The notes: a model not told the origin generated them from the sequence alone. Numbered from the stretch's first letter, positions 17,974 to 27,807 are shown. The stretch is DNA of 64,000 bases from Kitasatospora sp. A2-31 (GCF_022288725.1 NZ_JAKNTA010000002.1:113958-177957), one strand, 5' to 3'. A program made the numbers and translations.

Positions 17974-18867
17974 ATGGCCATCTTCAGGAGACCGGGGCGG
18001 TCCGGCGAGCCGGAGCCGACCCCCGACCTCATCGCCGGTGAGATCGCCGAGCTGGTCGAGGAACTCGAACGCACGCCCGCCGAGGAGGCCGGGGCCGGCC
18101 CGGGCGCGCCGACCGCCGAGGAGCGGGCCGCGCGCGGCCGGCGCCTGGGTGCGGCGCTGGTCGACTCCGTCGCCCGCGCGCTCGCCCGGGGTGCCAAGGG
18201 CGGCCGGGCCGCCGCGAAGGGTGCCGCGTACGGTGGGCGGACCATGGCCGACCAGCTGATGCACGCGGCGCCGCGGATCCCCGTCCGGAACCTCGCTGCG
18301 CTGCGGGCCCAGCACCCGCGGGCGATCGACGCCGACCAGTTGGCCGACCTGCTGATCACCGGGGCGTCCCGGGCCTCCAGTGCGCTCGGCGCCGGGGTCG
18401 GCGCGGCCGCGATGCTGCCCGTGCCGCCTGCGATGCCGGTGGAGATCGTCGCCGAGACCCTGGCCGTGGCGGCCGTCGAGATCAAGCTGCTCGCCGAGCT
18501 GCACGAGGCCTACGGCTTCCCGGCGCAGGGGAGCGCCGCCCAGCGCGCCGGTGCCTACCTCGGAGCGTGGGCCAACCGGCGGGGGATCGACGCGACCTCG
18601 CTGGTCCGGCCGGCCGGGTTCGCCGCGATGGCGCTCGGGGGCGAGGTGCGCCAGCAGGTCCGCAAGCGGCTCACCCGCAGCACCCTGCGCCGGCTGCCCA
18701 CACTGATCCCGATGCTGGTCGGCGCGGGCATCGGGGCCACCATCAACCGGCGCGACACCCGCAAACTGGCCCGTGCCGTCCGGCGCGACCTGAGCTCCCG
18801 CCGACCGGTCGACGCCGGCTACTGGGCCGCCGCGGCCCCGCCCGTGCGGGGCGAGAAGGGCCCCTGA
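17974..18867 (+). CDS. Conserved helical protein of unknown function
   Basis: 297 residues, almost entirely helical. The acidic N-terminus contains LIAGEIAELVEELERT. A central Ala/Gly-rich hydrophobic region (SALGAGVGAAAMLPVPPAMPV) precedes VEIVAETLAVAAVEIKLLAELHEAYG. A second hydrophobic patch (LPTLIPMLVGAGIGATINRR) sits near the Arg-rich C-terminus. The pattern recalls EcsC-like membrane-associated proteins but I cannot confirm that. No signal peptide. It seems monocistronic. Confidence 0.65.
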   Translation: MAIFRRPGRSGEPEPTPDLIAGEIAELVEELERTPAEEAGAGPGAPTAEERAARGRRLGAALVDSVARALARGAKGGRAAAKGAAYGGRTMADQLMHAAPRIPVRNLAALRAQHPRAIDADQLADLLITGASRASSALGAGVGAAAMLPVPPAMPVEIVAETLAVAAVEIKLLAELHEAYGFPAQGSAAQRAGAYLGAWANRRGIDATSLVRPAGFAAMALGGEVRQQVRKRLTRSTLRRLPTLIPMLVGAGIGATINRRDTRKLARAVRRDLSSRRPVDAGYWAAAAPPVRGEKGP

Positions 18868-18993
18868 GCGGCGGCGGGCCCGCCGAGACCGCCGGCGAGC
18901 CGCCGACCGTCGGCCCGTTCCGGGCGCCGGCCGGCCCCCGCGGCGGCCCGGCCGGCGCCCGGCACGGACGGGCGGCCCGCCGTGGGGAGCGGG

Positions 18994-19350
18994 TCACATC
19001 CCGGGCGCCGACGGAGCGCCCGCCCCCCTCCCCGCCTTCACGGCGTTGACCATGGCCTGGTGGATCGCCCGGGCGGTGATCTCGTCCCCGGCCGGCACCG
19101 GGCTGCCGGCCACGGTGTACCAGTCCAAGGCCCCGGTGTACTGCACGGTCAGGCGGGCCTCGCCGTCCACCCAGGTGGTGTGGACGGTGAGGTCGCCGGA
19201 GATCGGTCCGACCTCGGCGGTGGTGACCCCGCCGGGTCCGCTGATGATCGACTGGGTGGTCCAGGTGGCCCACGATGCCCGTGGGTCCGCGGGCGGCTCG
19301 GTCGGCCGGCCGCCGGGTGCCGCTGCTGCGCCCTGCTGCTGCTCGCTCAT
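18994..19350 (-). CDS. Conserved hypothetical small protein
   Basis: 118 residues with a disordered Gln/Gly/Pro-rich N-terminus, then a compact beta-rich domain: TVHTTWVDGEARLTVQYTGALDWYTVAG, followed by AIHQAMVNAVKAG. No signal peptide or membrane segment. Codon use is strongly coding-like. Function not recognised. Confidence 0.65.
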   Translation of the reverse strand: MSEQQQGAAAAPGGRPTEPPADPRASWATWTTQSIISGPGGVTTAEVGPISGDLTVHTTWVDGEARLTVQYTGALDWYTVAGSPVPAGDEITARAIHQAMVNAVKAGRGAGAPSAPGM

Positions 19351-19407
19351 GCGCCCATCCTCCCCCGCGGGGTCGCCGCCGACGCGGCAACGACACCCGC
19401 GGTCGCG

Positions 19408-19433
19408 GAGGCCGCCCGTCGTCGGGCGGCCTC
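19408..19433 (-). terminator. Hairpin downstream of the 53-residue ORF
   Basis: Perfect 11-bp stem GAGGCCGCCCG / CGGGCGGCCTC with TCGT loop, 25 bp past the stop of the small minus-strand gene at 19459. Confidence 0.7.
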
Positions 19434-19458
19434 GTGGCAGTTCGTCCGTCGCGGACGG

Positions 19459-19620
19459 TCAGCTACGGCGCTGGGGGTCGTCCAGCGGTTCGCCCTCCGC
19501 CTGCGAGGTGTCCTGCGCGTGCTGGTTCTGCATCGAGGTGATGCCCTCCTCGGGGTCGGCGGCGCGGACGTCCTCCTCGCGGTCGACGCTCACCTCGGAC
19601 CGTGCGCTCATGTCGGTCAT
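19459..19620 (-). CDS. Small acidic protein, 53 residues
   Basis: 53-residue, highly acidic and polar protein (MTDMSARSEVSVDREED to the Arg-Arg-Ser end), probably disordered. GGAG lies 6 nt before the ATG, and a strong hairpin follows the stop, which supports a real transcription unit. Function unknown. It is easily missed because the frame is open far upstream. Confidence 0.5.
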   Translation of the reverse strand: MTDMSARSEVSVDREEDVRAADPEEGITSMQNQHAQDTSQAEGEPLDDPQRRS

Positions 19621-19796
19621 CGCGGGCTCCGTCTCCTCGGCCGGCCGCGGGGCACGCGCCGGCGTCGCCGCGGTGCGCGCGACGCCGCCGCACGGTCCGC
19701 CGGACCGGGTCATCTGTCTCGCCCTTCCAGCCTGCCCCCGCGCCCGCCCCGGAGCCAACGGAGCCCGGGGGAGTCGCGAGGGGGGACGCCCGGGGC

Positions 19797-21017
19797 TCAC
19801 CAGGTGACCGGGAGCTCCTTCAGACCGTGGATGAGGGAGTCGAAGCGGAAGGCGGGCTCGCGCTCCGGTGCGGCGAGGCGAAGCCCGGGGAGCCGGCGGA
19901 AGAGCGTGGCCAGGGCGATCTGCAGCTCCAGCCGGGCGAGCGGCTGACCGAGGCACTGGTGCACGCCGAAGCCGAAGGAGAGGTGGCGCCGGGCGTCGCG
20001 GGTCAGGTCCAGCTCGCCGACCGGACGGGTGCCGGGGGCGCCGAACAGCGCCTCGTCCTGGTTGGCGGTGGAGAGCATCGCCACCACGCCCTCGCCGGCC
20101 CGGATCAGGGTGCCGCCCAGCTCGACGTCCTCCAGGGCGACCCGCGGCAGGCCGGTGTGGACGATGGTGAGGTGGCGCAGCAGCTCCTCCACCGCGCCGG
20201 GCAGCGCCGCCGGGTCGGCGAGCCGGTCGGCCTGCCCGGGGTCGCGGAGCAGCAGCAGGGTGGAGAGCCCGATCATGTTGGCGGTGGTCTCGTGCCCGGC
20301 GACCAGCAGGAGCAGCCCGGTGGCGGCGATCTCCCGGAGGCTGAGGTCGTCGCGGGCGACGAGCCGGCTGAGGATGTCCTCGCCGGGCCTGATCCGCTTC
20401 CGTGCGGCGAGTCCGCCGAGGTAGTCCATCAGCTCCCGCTGGGCCACGACCACCTGCGCCTCGTCGGCGGTGGTGCTGACGAGCACCCGGCTGAGGTCCT
20501 GGAACAGCTGCCGGTCCTCGTACGGGACGCCGAGCATGAGGCAGATGACCAGCGAGGGGACCGGCAGCGCGAAGGCGGCGACCAGGTCGGCGGAGGGGCC
20601 GGCGGCGGTCATCCGGTCGAGCGCCTCGTCGACGATCTGCTGGATGTCGGGACGCATCCCGTCCACCCGCCTGACCAGGAAGTCCTCGGTGACCATGCGG
20701 CGCAGCCGGGAGTGTTCGGGGTCGTCGAGGCGGACGAACGTGGGGTTGGCGGCGGCGATTTCGCGCCGGCCGGGGAGGAATCCGGGGAAGCCGGGCCGGC
20801 CGGCGTCGGCGCTGAACCGGCGGTCGGAGAGCACGGTGCGGACCTCGTGGTAACCGGTGACCAGCCAGCAGGAGGAGCCGTCGCGCATCTCGGCGCGGGT
20901 GACCGCCCCCGTGCGGGCGGCCTCGGTGTAGGCGGGCGGCGGGCTGAACGGGCAGCGGCGGTCGTGGGGCGCCGGGAGCAGCGGCGCGGGAGCGGGAGCA
21001 GTGGGTGTGCTCGTCAA
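19797..21017 (-). CDS. Cytochrome P450
   Basis: 406-residue soluble bacterial P450. It has the I-helix AGHETTAN, the K-helix ExxR in EELLR, and the heme-binding loop FGFGVHQCLG with axial Cys355. The overall pattern resembles CYP105/CYP107-type monooxygenases, which hydroxylate small molecules using electrons from a ferredoxin. TTG 21017 is the likely start (AAGGAG 8 nt upstream); ATG 21047 is in frame but poorly placed. The ferredoxin gene lies upstream on the same strand, separated by 316 bp with tandem repeats. Substrate unknown. Confidence 0.95.
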   Translation of the reverse strand: MTSTPTAPAPAPLLPAPHDRRCPFSPPPAYTEAARTGAVTRAEMRDGSSCWLVTGYHEVRTVLSDRRFSADAGRPGFPGFLPGRREIAAANPTFVRLDDPEHSRLRRMVTEDFLVRRVDGMRPDIQQIVDEALDRMTAAGPSADLVAAFALPVPSLVICLMLGVPYEDRQLFQDLSRVLVSTTADEAQVVVAQRELMDYLGGLAARKRIRPGEDILSRLVARDDLSLREIAATGLLLLVAGHETTANMIGLSTLLLLRDPGQADRLADPAALPGAVEELLRHLTIVHTGLPRVALEDVELGGTLIRAGEGVVAMLSTANQDEALFGAPGTRPVGELDLTRDARRHLSFGFGVHQCLGQPLARLELQIALATLFRRLPGLRLAAPEREPAFRFDSLIHGLKELPVTW

Positions 21018-21333
21018 GGTGGCATCTCCTTGCGTGGCATCGTGCATGGCCGCGGCGTCCGGCTGCGGCGGCGTGGGGAGGACGCGGAGCAGGTCCCGCC
21101 GGGCGGGGCGAATCCGGCAGGGGCGAATCCGGTTGCCGATCCGGCGGCGCGGCCGGTGGCGCGCCGGCGCCGGTGCGGCGCGGCCGCCGGCGCAGTCGTG
21201 GCCGTGGCGGTCCGGGCTCGCGGACGGTTGGGACTTGCGGACGGTTGGGACTCGCGGACGGTTGGGACTCGCGGGTGGTGGCCGACGACCGGTGGCCGGC
21301 GGTGGCTCGGACGTCCGGGTGACTGCCGCGGGC
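21018..21333. other. P450-ferredoxin spacer with tandem repeats
   Basis: 316 bp between the co-oriented ferredoxin and P450 genes. It holds the 17-bp repeat array at 21221-21271 and is otherwise GC-rich without a convincing gene. The length suggests the P450 may have its own promoter. Confidence 0.5.
21221..21271. repeat. 17-bp tandem repeat, three copies
   Basis: Three contiguous 17-bp units CGGACGGTTGGGACTYG at 21221-21237, 21238-21254 and 21255-21271; the first differs by one base. The array lies about 63 bp downstream of the ferredoxin stop. No spacers, so not CRISPR. Confidence 0.85.
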
Positions 21334-21576
21334 CTATGCGGCGTCGGTCGCCGCGCCGCCCGCGCCGCCCGCCCCGCCGCCCGCCTCGGCCACGGTGATC
21401 GCGCCGCCGGGGCAGAGCTCGGCGGCGAGCCGCACGTCGGCGAACTGCGCCGGCGCCGGGGCGGTGGCGCGGAGCCTGACCAGGCCGTCGCGGTCGTCCT
21501 GGTCGAAGAACTCCGGCGCGGTCCGGACGCACTGGCCGGAGCTGCAGCAGCGGTCCCGATCGACGCTCACCTGCAT
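21334..21576 (-). CDS. Ferredoxin (3Fe-4S type, P450 partner)
   Basis: 80-residue small ferredoxin with the arrangement seen in actinomycete P450 redox partners: VDRDRCCSSGQCVRTAPEFF, then DRDGLVRL, and CPGGAITV with the last ligand. Three canonical cluster Cys positions suggest a [3Fe-4S] or an incomplete [4Fe-4S] cluster; an additional adjacent Cys (CC) is present. It would pass electrons to the P450 at 19797-21017, which lies immediately downstream on the same strand. The tail is Gly/Ala-rich. Confidence 0.92.
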   Translation of the reverse strand: MQVSVDRDRCCSSGQCVRTAPEFFDQDDRDGLVRLRATAPAPAQFADVRLAAELCPGGAITVAEAGGGAGGAGGAATDAA

Positions 21577-21800
21577 GTACGGACACCTCTCAGTGGTGTG
21601 GCCCCGGATCGTCCGGGCCGGCCGCCCCCGCTGTTGCTGTCAACCTAGCCGCCACCCCGTCGCACACGAAGGGTGTGTCGCCGCTTCTGCGGAGAATGGC
21701 CGATTTCGTGCCGGTACGCGAAACCGCAGGGGCGCAGGGGATTTGAGTGGCCGTCACGCACCGGCGGCGAACGGCACCGGCTGGCAGGCCGGTCGGGCCG

Positions 21801-23342
21801 TCAGAGCCCCTCCGCCGCGGCGATCTCCCGGACGGTGGCCACGGTGTCGGCCTCGGCGGCGCTCTTGTCGGGCCGGTAGCGGATCACCCGGGCGAAGCGC
21901 AGGGCCAGACCGGCGGGGTAGCGGGGGCTGCGCTGGACGCCGTCGAAGGCGATCTCCACCACCAGTTCCGGCCGGACCCGGACGGTGTAGGCGTCGCGTT
22001 CGACCTCCCGCGCGAGGAGTTCCGTGGTCTGCCAGGCGAGCGTCTCGTCGGTCAGCCCCTTGAAGGTCTTGCCGAGCATCACCCAGGGGCCGAGACCGGG
22101 CTCTCCGGCGGCCCGGGCGCCGAGGTGCAGATTGCTGAGGAAGCCGCGGCGCCGTCCGCTGCCCCACTCGGCGGCCAGCACGACGAGGTCGAGGGTGTGC
22201 CGGGGCTTCACCTTGATCCAGCCGGCTCCGCGCCGGCCGGCCGCGTACGGCGCCGCCGGGTCCTTCGCCAGGACTCCCTCGTGGCCGAGCGCCAGGGTGC
22301 CGCGGAAGAAGGCCAGCGCCTGGTCCCGGTCCGTGGCCTCGCTGCGCGCAACCCGCAGATCGGCGGGCACCGATTCGGCCAGGGCGGACCACCGTTCCCG
22401 GCCCGGCCGGTCGACCAGGTCCTCGCCGTCCCGGTGCAGCAGATCGAAGAAGTAGGCGTTCAGCGGGACTTCGGCCCGGAGCCGGTCGGGGTCCTGCCGG
22501 GAGGCGGTCCGGGCGGCGGTGTCCTGGAACGGGCGGGGGCGGCCGTCCGGGCCGAGGGCGATCGCCTCGCCGTCCAGGACGGCCGCGTCGAGCGGCAGCG
22601 CGAGGGCCGCCTCCGCGACCTCGGGCACCCGGGCGGTGATGTCGTCCAGGCTGCGGGTGAACACGGCGACCTCCCGGCCGTCCCGGTGGACCTGGACGCG
22701 GATGCCGTCCAGCTTCCACTCCAGCGCGGCCCGGTCGATCCGGTCCAGGGCGGATCCGACGTCCGGCGCGGACGCGGCCAGCATCGGCCGGACCGGGCGG
22801 CCGACCTCCAGCCGGAAGGCGTCCAGCGCGGGCCGGCCGCCGGTGAGCGCGGCCGCCGCGACCGCGCGGGCCGAGCCGCGGAACATCAGCGCCCGCCGCA
22901 CCGCCGCCGCGGGCACGCCCGCGGCCTGGGCGACGGCGTCCGCCACCACCGCGTCCAGCGCGCCCTGGCGCAGATCGCCGACCAGGACCGCCCGGAGGAA
23001 GGCCTGCTCGACGTCGGTGGCCCGTTCGAAGAGTTCACCGAGCAGGCGGCGCCGCTCGGCCTGCGCCCCGGCGCCGTGCACCGCCGCGATGGTCTCGAGC
23101 GCCAGCTCGGTCTCCCGCACGCCCAGCGACGGCGCGGCGGCGGGCGGCGGCAGGTCCCGGAGGGAGGCTGGGCCGACGCCGGTGCGCAGCCGGTGTGACT
23201 CGCCGGAGAGCAGAGCCACCGCGGACGGCGCCTCGGCCGGGCCGAGCTCGCGCAGGCAGTCGGCGAGCAAGGTGGTCTTGGTCCGGCGACCGGGCTCACC
23301 GGCGACGGCGCGGGAGGTCAGGGCCAGGTTCCGGAGCTGCAT
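21801..23342 (-). CDS. ATP-dependent DNA ligase (LigB type)
   Basis: 513 residues, the usual length of actinomycete LigB-type ligases. An N-terminal helical DNA-binding domain (about 1-190) precedes the adenylation domain with motif I EWKLDGIR (adenylated Lys210), then [17 protein letters not shown] and [14 protein letters not shown] (motif V). The C-terminal OB-fold contains [11 protein letters not shown]. It seals nicks using ATP; it is not the essential NAD-dependent LigA, so it probably has a repair role. The ATG has GAGGAG 6 nt upstream. It is divergent from the GNAT gene. Confidence 0.93.
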   Translation of the reverse strand: MQLRNLALTSRAVAGEPGRRTKTTLLADCLRELGPAEAPSAVALLSGESHRLRTGVGPASLRDLPPPAAAPSLGVRETELALETIAAVHGAGAQAERRRLLGELFERATDVEQAFLRAVLVGDLRQGALDAVVADAVAQAAGVPAAAVRRALMFRGSARAVAAAALTGGRPALDAFRLEVGRPVRPMLAASAPDVGSALDRIDRAALEWKLDGIRVQVHRDGREVAVFTRSLDDITARVPEVAEAALALPLDAAVLDGEAIALGPDGRPRPFQDTAARTASRQDPDRLRAEVPLNAYFFDLLHRDGEDLVDRPGRERWSALAESVPADLRVARSEATDRDQALAFFRGTLALGHEGVLAKDPAAPYAAGRRGAGWIKVKPRHTLDLVVLAAEWGSGRRRGFLSNLHLGARAAGEPGLGPWVMLGKTFKGLTDETLAWQTTELLAREVERDAYTVRVRPELVVEIAFDGVQRSPRYPAGLALRFARVIRYRPDKSAAEADTVATVREIAAAEGL

Positions 23343-23651
23343 GGGGGCTCCTCGGGGAGGGCGTGCCGGGCGCGGGGAGCACCAGCATCGGCGACCGGCC
23401 CGGCGCGGGCCGGGAGGACACGCCCCGCCGGTCGGTCCGGGCGGCGCGGCGTACGCCGCGGGGCCGGGCGGCGGACCCGGGGCGGGTGGTCTCCCGACAA
23501 CCGCCGCTCCGGAGCGAAGCCGTGGCGGACTTGTCCACGGCGTCGATCCGGCCCGGAGCCGACGGACCGTCATGCTGGCGCAACGCCGGGTGCGCCGCAC
23601 GGCCGCGCCCGGCGGTGACCCTGCTGCCGCCCGACGACCGGAGGCCGAGAG
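23343..23651. other. Intergenic region between divergent ligase and GNAT genes
   Basis: 309 bp of GC-rich sequence between two divergent genes. It presumably contains both promoters. I see no dyad, repeat or small gene that I can support. Confidence 0.4.
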
Positions 23652-24194
23652 ATGACGCCCGTGACCCCGACTCCAGCCCCTGCCGCGCCCGCTGCCTCTG
23701 CCCCCGCCCCCGCCGGCGCCCCCGCCGGCGCCGCCGTGGACCGGTGGACCGTCGACGAGCCCGCGGCGGGCGACTTGGCCGCCTGGCGCCGGCTGTTCCA
23801 GGCGTACTGCGAGTTCTACCGGGTACCGATGCCGCCGGAGAAGGCCGAGCTGGTCTGGTCCTGGCTGACCGATCCGGCGCACGAACTGGACGGCCTGCTG
23901 GTCCGTGACACCGACGGCACACCGGTCGGCCTGGCGCACTACCGGCCGTTCTCCCGGCCGTTGCACGGCGCGGTCGGTGGTTACCTCGACGATCTGTTCG
24001 TCCACCCGGACGTGCGCGGCGGCGGCGCGGTGGACGCCCTGCTCGCCCGCCTGCGCGAGATCGCCGCGGAGCGCGGCTGGAACGTGGTGCGGTGGATCAC
24101 CGCCGACGACAACCACCGGGCGCGCAGCAAGTACGACCAGGTGGCCACCCGGACGATGTTCGTCACCTACGACATGGCGCCGGCGGCGGGCTGA
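23652..24194 (+). CDS. GNAT family N-acetyltransferase
   Basis: 180 residues: a Pro/Ala-rich N-terminal tail of about 30 residues, then a GNAT fold. The acetyl-CoA loop is [21 protein letters not shown], a variant of the RxxGxG/A motif, followed by [26 protein letters not shown] typical of this subgroup. It transfers acetyl from acetyl-CoA to an amine of unknown identity. Monocistronic, cytoplasmic. Confidence 0.88.
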   Translation: MTPVTPTPAPAAPAASAPAPAGAPAGAAVDRWTVDEPAAGDLAAWRRLFQAYCEFYRVPMPPEKAELVWSWLTDPAHELDGLLVRDTDGTPVGLAHYRPFSRPLHGAVGGYLDDLFVHPDVRGGGAVDALLARLREIAAERGWNVVRWITADDNHRARSKYDQVATRTMFVTYDMAPAAG

Positions 24195-24344
24195 GCGGGC
24201 GGGCGGGCAGCGCCGTCCCGGTCGGTCGCCCGGTCGGTCGCCCGGTCGGGCCGCCCGCTTCCGGCTCCGCCGAGCCGGGGACGTCGCCGGGCGGTGCGGG
24301 TAGAGTGCGCCAACCGGAGTGCACCAACCGGTAATCGGATCATC

Positions 24345-24370
24345 GGAATTTCGTTCGTACTTTCTGTTAT
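24345..24370 (+). promoter_or_regulatory. ECF-like promoter upstream of the first CAP gene
   Basis: GGAAT (24345-24349), 16-bp spacer, GTTAT (24366-24370) in a strikingly AT-rich island about 83 bp upstream of the CAP gene start. GGAAT-N16-18-GTT is the general form of ECF sigma promoters. A related but not identical AT-rich stretch (CGAAT...GTTAT, 25689-25712) lies upstream of the sigma-CAP fusion gene. Assignment is by pattern only. Confidence 0.4.
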
Positions 24371-24452
24371 CCGAACCCGGGCCGGGTGGTCTCCCATGTG
24401 TCGGCATCCGCAGCGGCCGATCGGACGCCCCGAACACAGGAAGTGTGCCCAG

Positions 24453-25457
24453 GTGAACAGCGAAGACAGGACGACCATCCTCCCCGCGTCCGGCCGCGGT
24501 GCCGCGGACGGCGGACGAGTCGCGAGCCGCGCTGCCGACCGGCGCGCCGGCCGGGGGCGGCGCGGGCGCCGGCGCGGCGGGGTCGGGCCGGTCGTGGCCG
24601 TGGTCGCCGCGGTGGCCGGCACGGGCGTGGTCGCGGCGCTCGCCGGTGCCGGGTTCGGCGTCTACACCGGTGCCACCGGGGACCGCGACGAACGGGCCGC
24701 CGTGGTGTTCGAACCGCAGATCGCGGCCGAGGCCGGCGACCACGACGGGATCCAGGTCCCGGGAGCCGGCGGCGGGGACCCGACCATGGCGGGAGGCCCG
24801 AGCGGAGCCCCGGGTGGAACCGACGAGGCGCACGCCGCCACCGCCGACCCCGCGTCCCCGGGCGCCACCGCGACCGCCACCGGCTCGCCGACCGCGACCA
24901 CCTCGACGAAGGCCTCCGCCACGCCGTCGGCGACCGGCCCGACGGCTTCCGCCTCGGGCAAGGCGAGCACGGCCCCGAGGACCTCGGCGACCACGACGAC
25001 GGCGGGCCGCACCACCCAGGCCGCTCCGCCGGCGGGCAGCGCGGGTGGGGGCAGCGGCGGCGGTGGGGCGTCGGGCGACTACGCCCAGCAGGTGGTGGAC
25101 CTGGTCAACGCCGAGCGGGCCAAGGCGGGCTGCGGCCCGGTCACCGCCGAGTCCCGGCTGGCCACCGCGGCCCAGAACCACAGCGAGGACATGGCCAACC
25201 GGAACTACTTCGACCACGCCAGCCCCGAGGGCTACCACGCCGACCACCGGATCGAGGCCACCGGCTACCGGTGGAGCAGCTGGGGCGAGAACATCGCCCG
25301 CGGCCAGAAGGACCCGGCCGCCGTCATGAACGCGTGGATGAACAGCTCGGGCCACCGCGCCAACATCCTCAACTGCTCGTTCAAGCAGATCGGCGTCGGC
25401 GTGCGGACCGGCTCCGGCGGCCCCTGGTGGACCCAGGTCTTCGCCGTCCCGGCCTGA
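24453..25457 (+). CDS. Membrane-anchored CAP (SCP/PR-1) domain protein
   Basis: 334 residues. A short Arg-rich cytoplasmic N-terminus leads to one transmembrane segment (about 45-72), a long Thr/Ala/Ser/Pro-rich external stalk (about 80-208) and a C-terminal CAP domain (about 210-334). The domain shows [44 protein letters not shown] and [12 protein letters not shown], with the conserved His and Glu residues. Bacterial CAP domains are extracellular with poorly known roles. GTG 24453 is chosen to put the basic region just before the membrane segment. It lies upstream of the sigma-CAP fusion and shares its CAP domain type. Confidence 0.85.
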   Translation: MNSEDRTTILPASGRGAADGGRVASRAADRRAGRGRRGRRRGGVGPVVAVVAAVAGTGVVAALAGAGFGVYTGATGDRDERAAVVFEPQIAAEAGDHDGIQVPGAGGGDPTMAGGPSGAPGGTDEAHAATADPASPGATATATGSPTATTSTKASATPSATGPTASASGKASTAPRTSATTTTAGRTTQAAPPAGSAGGGSGGGGASGDYAQQVVDLVNAERAKAGCGPVTAESRLATAAQNHSEDMANRNYFDHASPEGYHADHRIEATGYRWSSWGENIARGQKDPAAVMNAWMNSSGHRANILNCSFKQIGVGVRTGSGGPWWTQVFAVPA

Positions 25458-25782
25458 TCCCGGCCCCCACCGGCCGGTCCCCGACCGCCTACCGCCGTCC
25501 TCGCCGCCGACCACCCCCGGCCGACCGCCGTCGCTGCCCGCTCGCCGCTCGCCCGGGGCCGTCCCCCCCTCTTCCGCCACTGCGTCGTCACGTGCCGCCC
25601 ACCCGTCCACCACGATCCCCGCATCATCCCGACCCACGTGGCGGACCCGTCCGGAAGCCGCCGGCGGGCCCGTTGACGGCCCGTTTTCCGAATCCGCGCA
25701 AATTGTTGTTATCTGAGCACTCCTCCGGAGGTCTCCGAGGAGGCAGCGGCGGACGGAACACGGCAAGACGGAGTGCGGACCC
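25458..25782. other. Spacer between the two CAP genes
   Basis: 325 bp. The distal half is AT-richer than its surroundings, with CGAAT at 25689-25693 and GTTAT at 25708-25712, about 71 bp before the sigma-CAP start; this is probably the promoter region. The CTCCTCCGGAGG palindrome (25720-25731) also lies here and could form a small hairpin in the leader. No other gene seen. Confidence 0.45.
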
Positions 25783-27441
25783 ATGAACGTTGACGTGCAG
25801 AACCGGACCGGGACGACCCTTGTGCTGGCGGCCCAGGCAGGCGACCGGCAGGCCAAGGAGGCGCTGGTCGCCACCTGGCTGCCCCTCGTCTACAACGTCG
25901 CCGGACGTGCGATGGACGGGCACGCCGACGTCGACGACGTCGCGCAGGAGACCATGATCCGCGCGCTCGACGGCCTCGGCGGGCTGCGCGACCCGGAGTC
26001 GTTCCGCTCCTGGCTGGTCGCGATCACCATGAACCAGGTCCGCCGCCGCTTCACGGGCCAGCAGCAGAGCCCGGTCGGTGGCCTGGACGAGAGCTGGGAG
26101 GTCGTCGACCCCCGGGCCGACTTCACCGACCTCACCATCCTGAGGCTCGGCCTGTCCGGGCAGCGGCGGGAGACGGCCGAGGCCACCCGCTGGCTGGACC
26201 CGGACGACCGCGAGCTGCTCGCCCTGTGGTGGCTGGAGGCGTCCGGTGAGCTCACCCGGGCCGAGCTGGCCGAGGCGCTCGACCTGACGCCGCAGCACGC
26301 GGCCGTCCGGGTCCAGCGGATGAAGAAGCAGCTGGAGGCGGGCCGGGTCGTCGTCCGGGCGCTGACGGCCTACCCGCGCTGCCCCGAGCTGGCCGAGGTG
26401 ACGACCGGTTGGGACGGCACGCCCAACTCGGTCTGGCGCAAGCGGATAGCCCGGCACATCCGCGGCTGCGCCCGCTGTGACCGGCTGGGCCGCGACCTCT
26501 TCCCCGCCGAGGGGTTGCTGGCCGGCCTCGCGCTGGTGCCCGTGCCGACGGACATGCCCATCACCCTGCCCTTCCACCCCACGGCCGGGACGGGTAACGC
26601 CGCCGGCTCGCACGGGGGCGGCTCGGCCCCCGGGGCGTCCAACGCCGGCGGCCCGGGTGACGGCGGCGCCGGTGCCGGGAGCGCCGGCCACGGCGGCGGG
26701 CAGGCGGCCGGTGCTCCGGCCGGCCCGGGGGGCGGCGGGATCCGGGGCGGCCTGGCGCGGCGGAAGGCCGCCGTCGCGGGCGGCACGGCGGCGGTCCTCG
26801 CGGTCGCGACCCTCGCCCTGGTCTGGCCGAGCAGCCGGCAGCCCGAGCAGGCCGCGCCCGAACCCAGCGTCCCCACGACCGTGCCGGACGCCCTGCCGAC
26901 CGCCACGCCGGCCGCGCTTCCGGTCCCGGAGCCGACGGTGACCGAGACGCCGACGCCGGCCCCGGTGGTCACCCCGCCGCCGGTGACCACCACGCCCACG
27001 GTCACGCCCACTCCGACTCCCACGCCGTCACCCACGGCGACGCGCTCGACGCCGCCCTCCCCGGAGCGGCAGCTCGTGGACCTGGTCAACGCCGAGCGGG
27101 CCAAGGCCGGCTGCGGCCCGCTGCGGATCGACCCGAAGCTGCACACGGCCGCCCAGAAGCACGCGGACGACATGGTGGCCCGCGGCTTCTTCGACCACGT
27201 CAACCCGGACGGCGTCCGTGCCGACGCCCGGATCAGCGCCGCCGGCTACAAGTGGTCGCAGTGGGGCGAGAACCTCGATCGCGGACCGACCGCTCCGTCC
27301 ACGGTCTTCTCCCACTGGATGGACGGCGGGATCCACCAGTCCAACATGCTGGAGTGCGGCTTCAAGGACGTCGGCATCGGCGTGGCCTCCGGCCCGGCGG
27401 GCCTCCTGTGGACCCAGGACCTGGGCAACCAGCTCGGCTAG
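25783..27441 (+). CDS. Sigma factor fused through a membrane segment to an external CAP domain
   Basis: 552-residue multidomain protein. Residues about 10-90 form an ECF-type sigma-2 region ([45 protein letters not shown]). Residues about 135-195 look like a divergent sigma-4 helix-turn-helix. A zinc-finger-like H-x3-C-x2-C (His225, Cys229, Cys232) like that of ZAS anti-sigma factors follows. Then come a Gly-rich linker, one transmembrane segment (about 329-348), a Pro/Thr stalk and a CAP domain (about 429-552; [28 protein letters not shown]). The sigma part would be tethered inside and the CAP domain outside. The reading frame is continuous with even codon use, so it is not an assembly fusion. 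Confidence 0.85.
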   Translation: MNVDVQNRTGTTLVLAAQAGDRQAKEALVATWLPLVYNVAGRAMDGHADVDDVAQETMIRALDGLGGLRDPESFRSWLVAITMNQVRRRFTGQQQSPVGGLDESWEVVDPRADFTDLTILRLGLSGQRRETAEATRWLDPDDRELLALWWLEASGELTRAELAEALDLTPQHAAVRVQRMKKQLEAGRVVVRALTAYPRCPELAEVTTGWDGTPNSVWRKRIARHIRGCARCDRLGRDLFPAEGLLAGLALVPVPTDMPITLPFHPTAGTGNAAGSHGGGSAPGASNAGGPGDGGAGAGSAGHGGGQAAGAPAGPGGGGIRGGLARRKAAVAGGTAAVLAVATLALVWPSSRQPEQAAPEPSVPTTVPDALPTATPAALPVPEPTVTETPTPAPVVTPPPVTTTPTVTPTPTPTPSPTATRSTPPSPERQLVDLVNAERAKAGCGPLRIDPKLHTAAQKHADDMVARGFFDHVNPDGVRADARISAAGYKWSQWGENLDRGPTAPSTVFSHWMDGGIHQSNMLECGFKDVGIGVASGPAGLLWTQDLGNQLG

Positions 27442-27555
27442 CCGGACGGGGCCCGGCGGCGCAGGCACGGTCCGGCCCGCGGTCCGGACCGGCTCGGGCC
27501 GCCCGGGACCGTCACCGGAGCGACCCGGACCGCGCGGCCGGCGGGTGAGCCCCGG

Positions 27556-27807
27556 TCAGACCGGCAGGCCGACCAGGCCGTCCGCCTGACCCGTGACGTG
27601 GCTGGTCGCGTTGCCGACCACGCCCCCGGCGTCGCCGACCTGCCCCTGGACGGCGTCCGGAGCCGAGGTGACCGTCCCGCCCTGCTGGAGCGGGCCGGTC
27701 AGGTCGCCCTGTCCGCCGACCGCGCTCGCGTGCGCGCTGGGAGCGGTGAGGGAGGCCACGACGCCCACGGCGAGCGAGGCGACGGCGAGCATGCTGCGCT
27801 TCTTCAT
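27556..27807 (-). CDS. Small secreted protein
   Basis: 83 residues with a clean Sec signal peptide (MKKRSMLAVASLAVGVVASLTAPSAHA). The mature part of about 56 residues is Gly/Val/Gln-rich (QGDLTGPLQQGG, VVGNATSHVTGQADGL). It resembles small secreted proteins common in Streptomycetaceae, has no Cys and is not a chaplin. Function unknown. Confidence 0.7.
   Translation of the reverse strand: MKKRSMLAVASLAVGVVASLTAPSAHASAVGGQGDLTGPLQQGGTVTSAPDAVQGQVGDAGGVVGNATSHVTGQADGLVGLPV

Noticed and set aside
21221..21271. CRISPR array
   Set aside because: Repeats are contiguous without spacers, only 17 bp, and no cas gene is present.
19797..21576. P450 and ferredoxin as tailoring enzymes of the NRPS
   Set aside because: They lie about 25 kb away with many unrelated genes between; no evidence of a link.
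23343..25874. Minus-strand frame running from the sigma-CAP gene through the CAP gene into the ligase
   Set aside because: The ligase has its own ATG with Shine-Dalgarno at 23342; the extension is antisense to two real genes.
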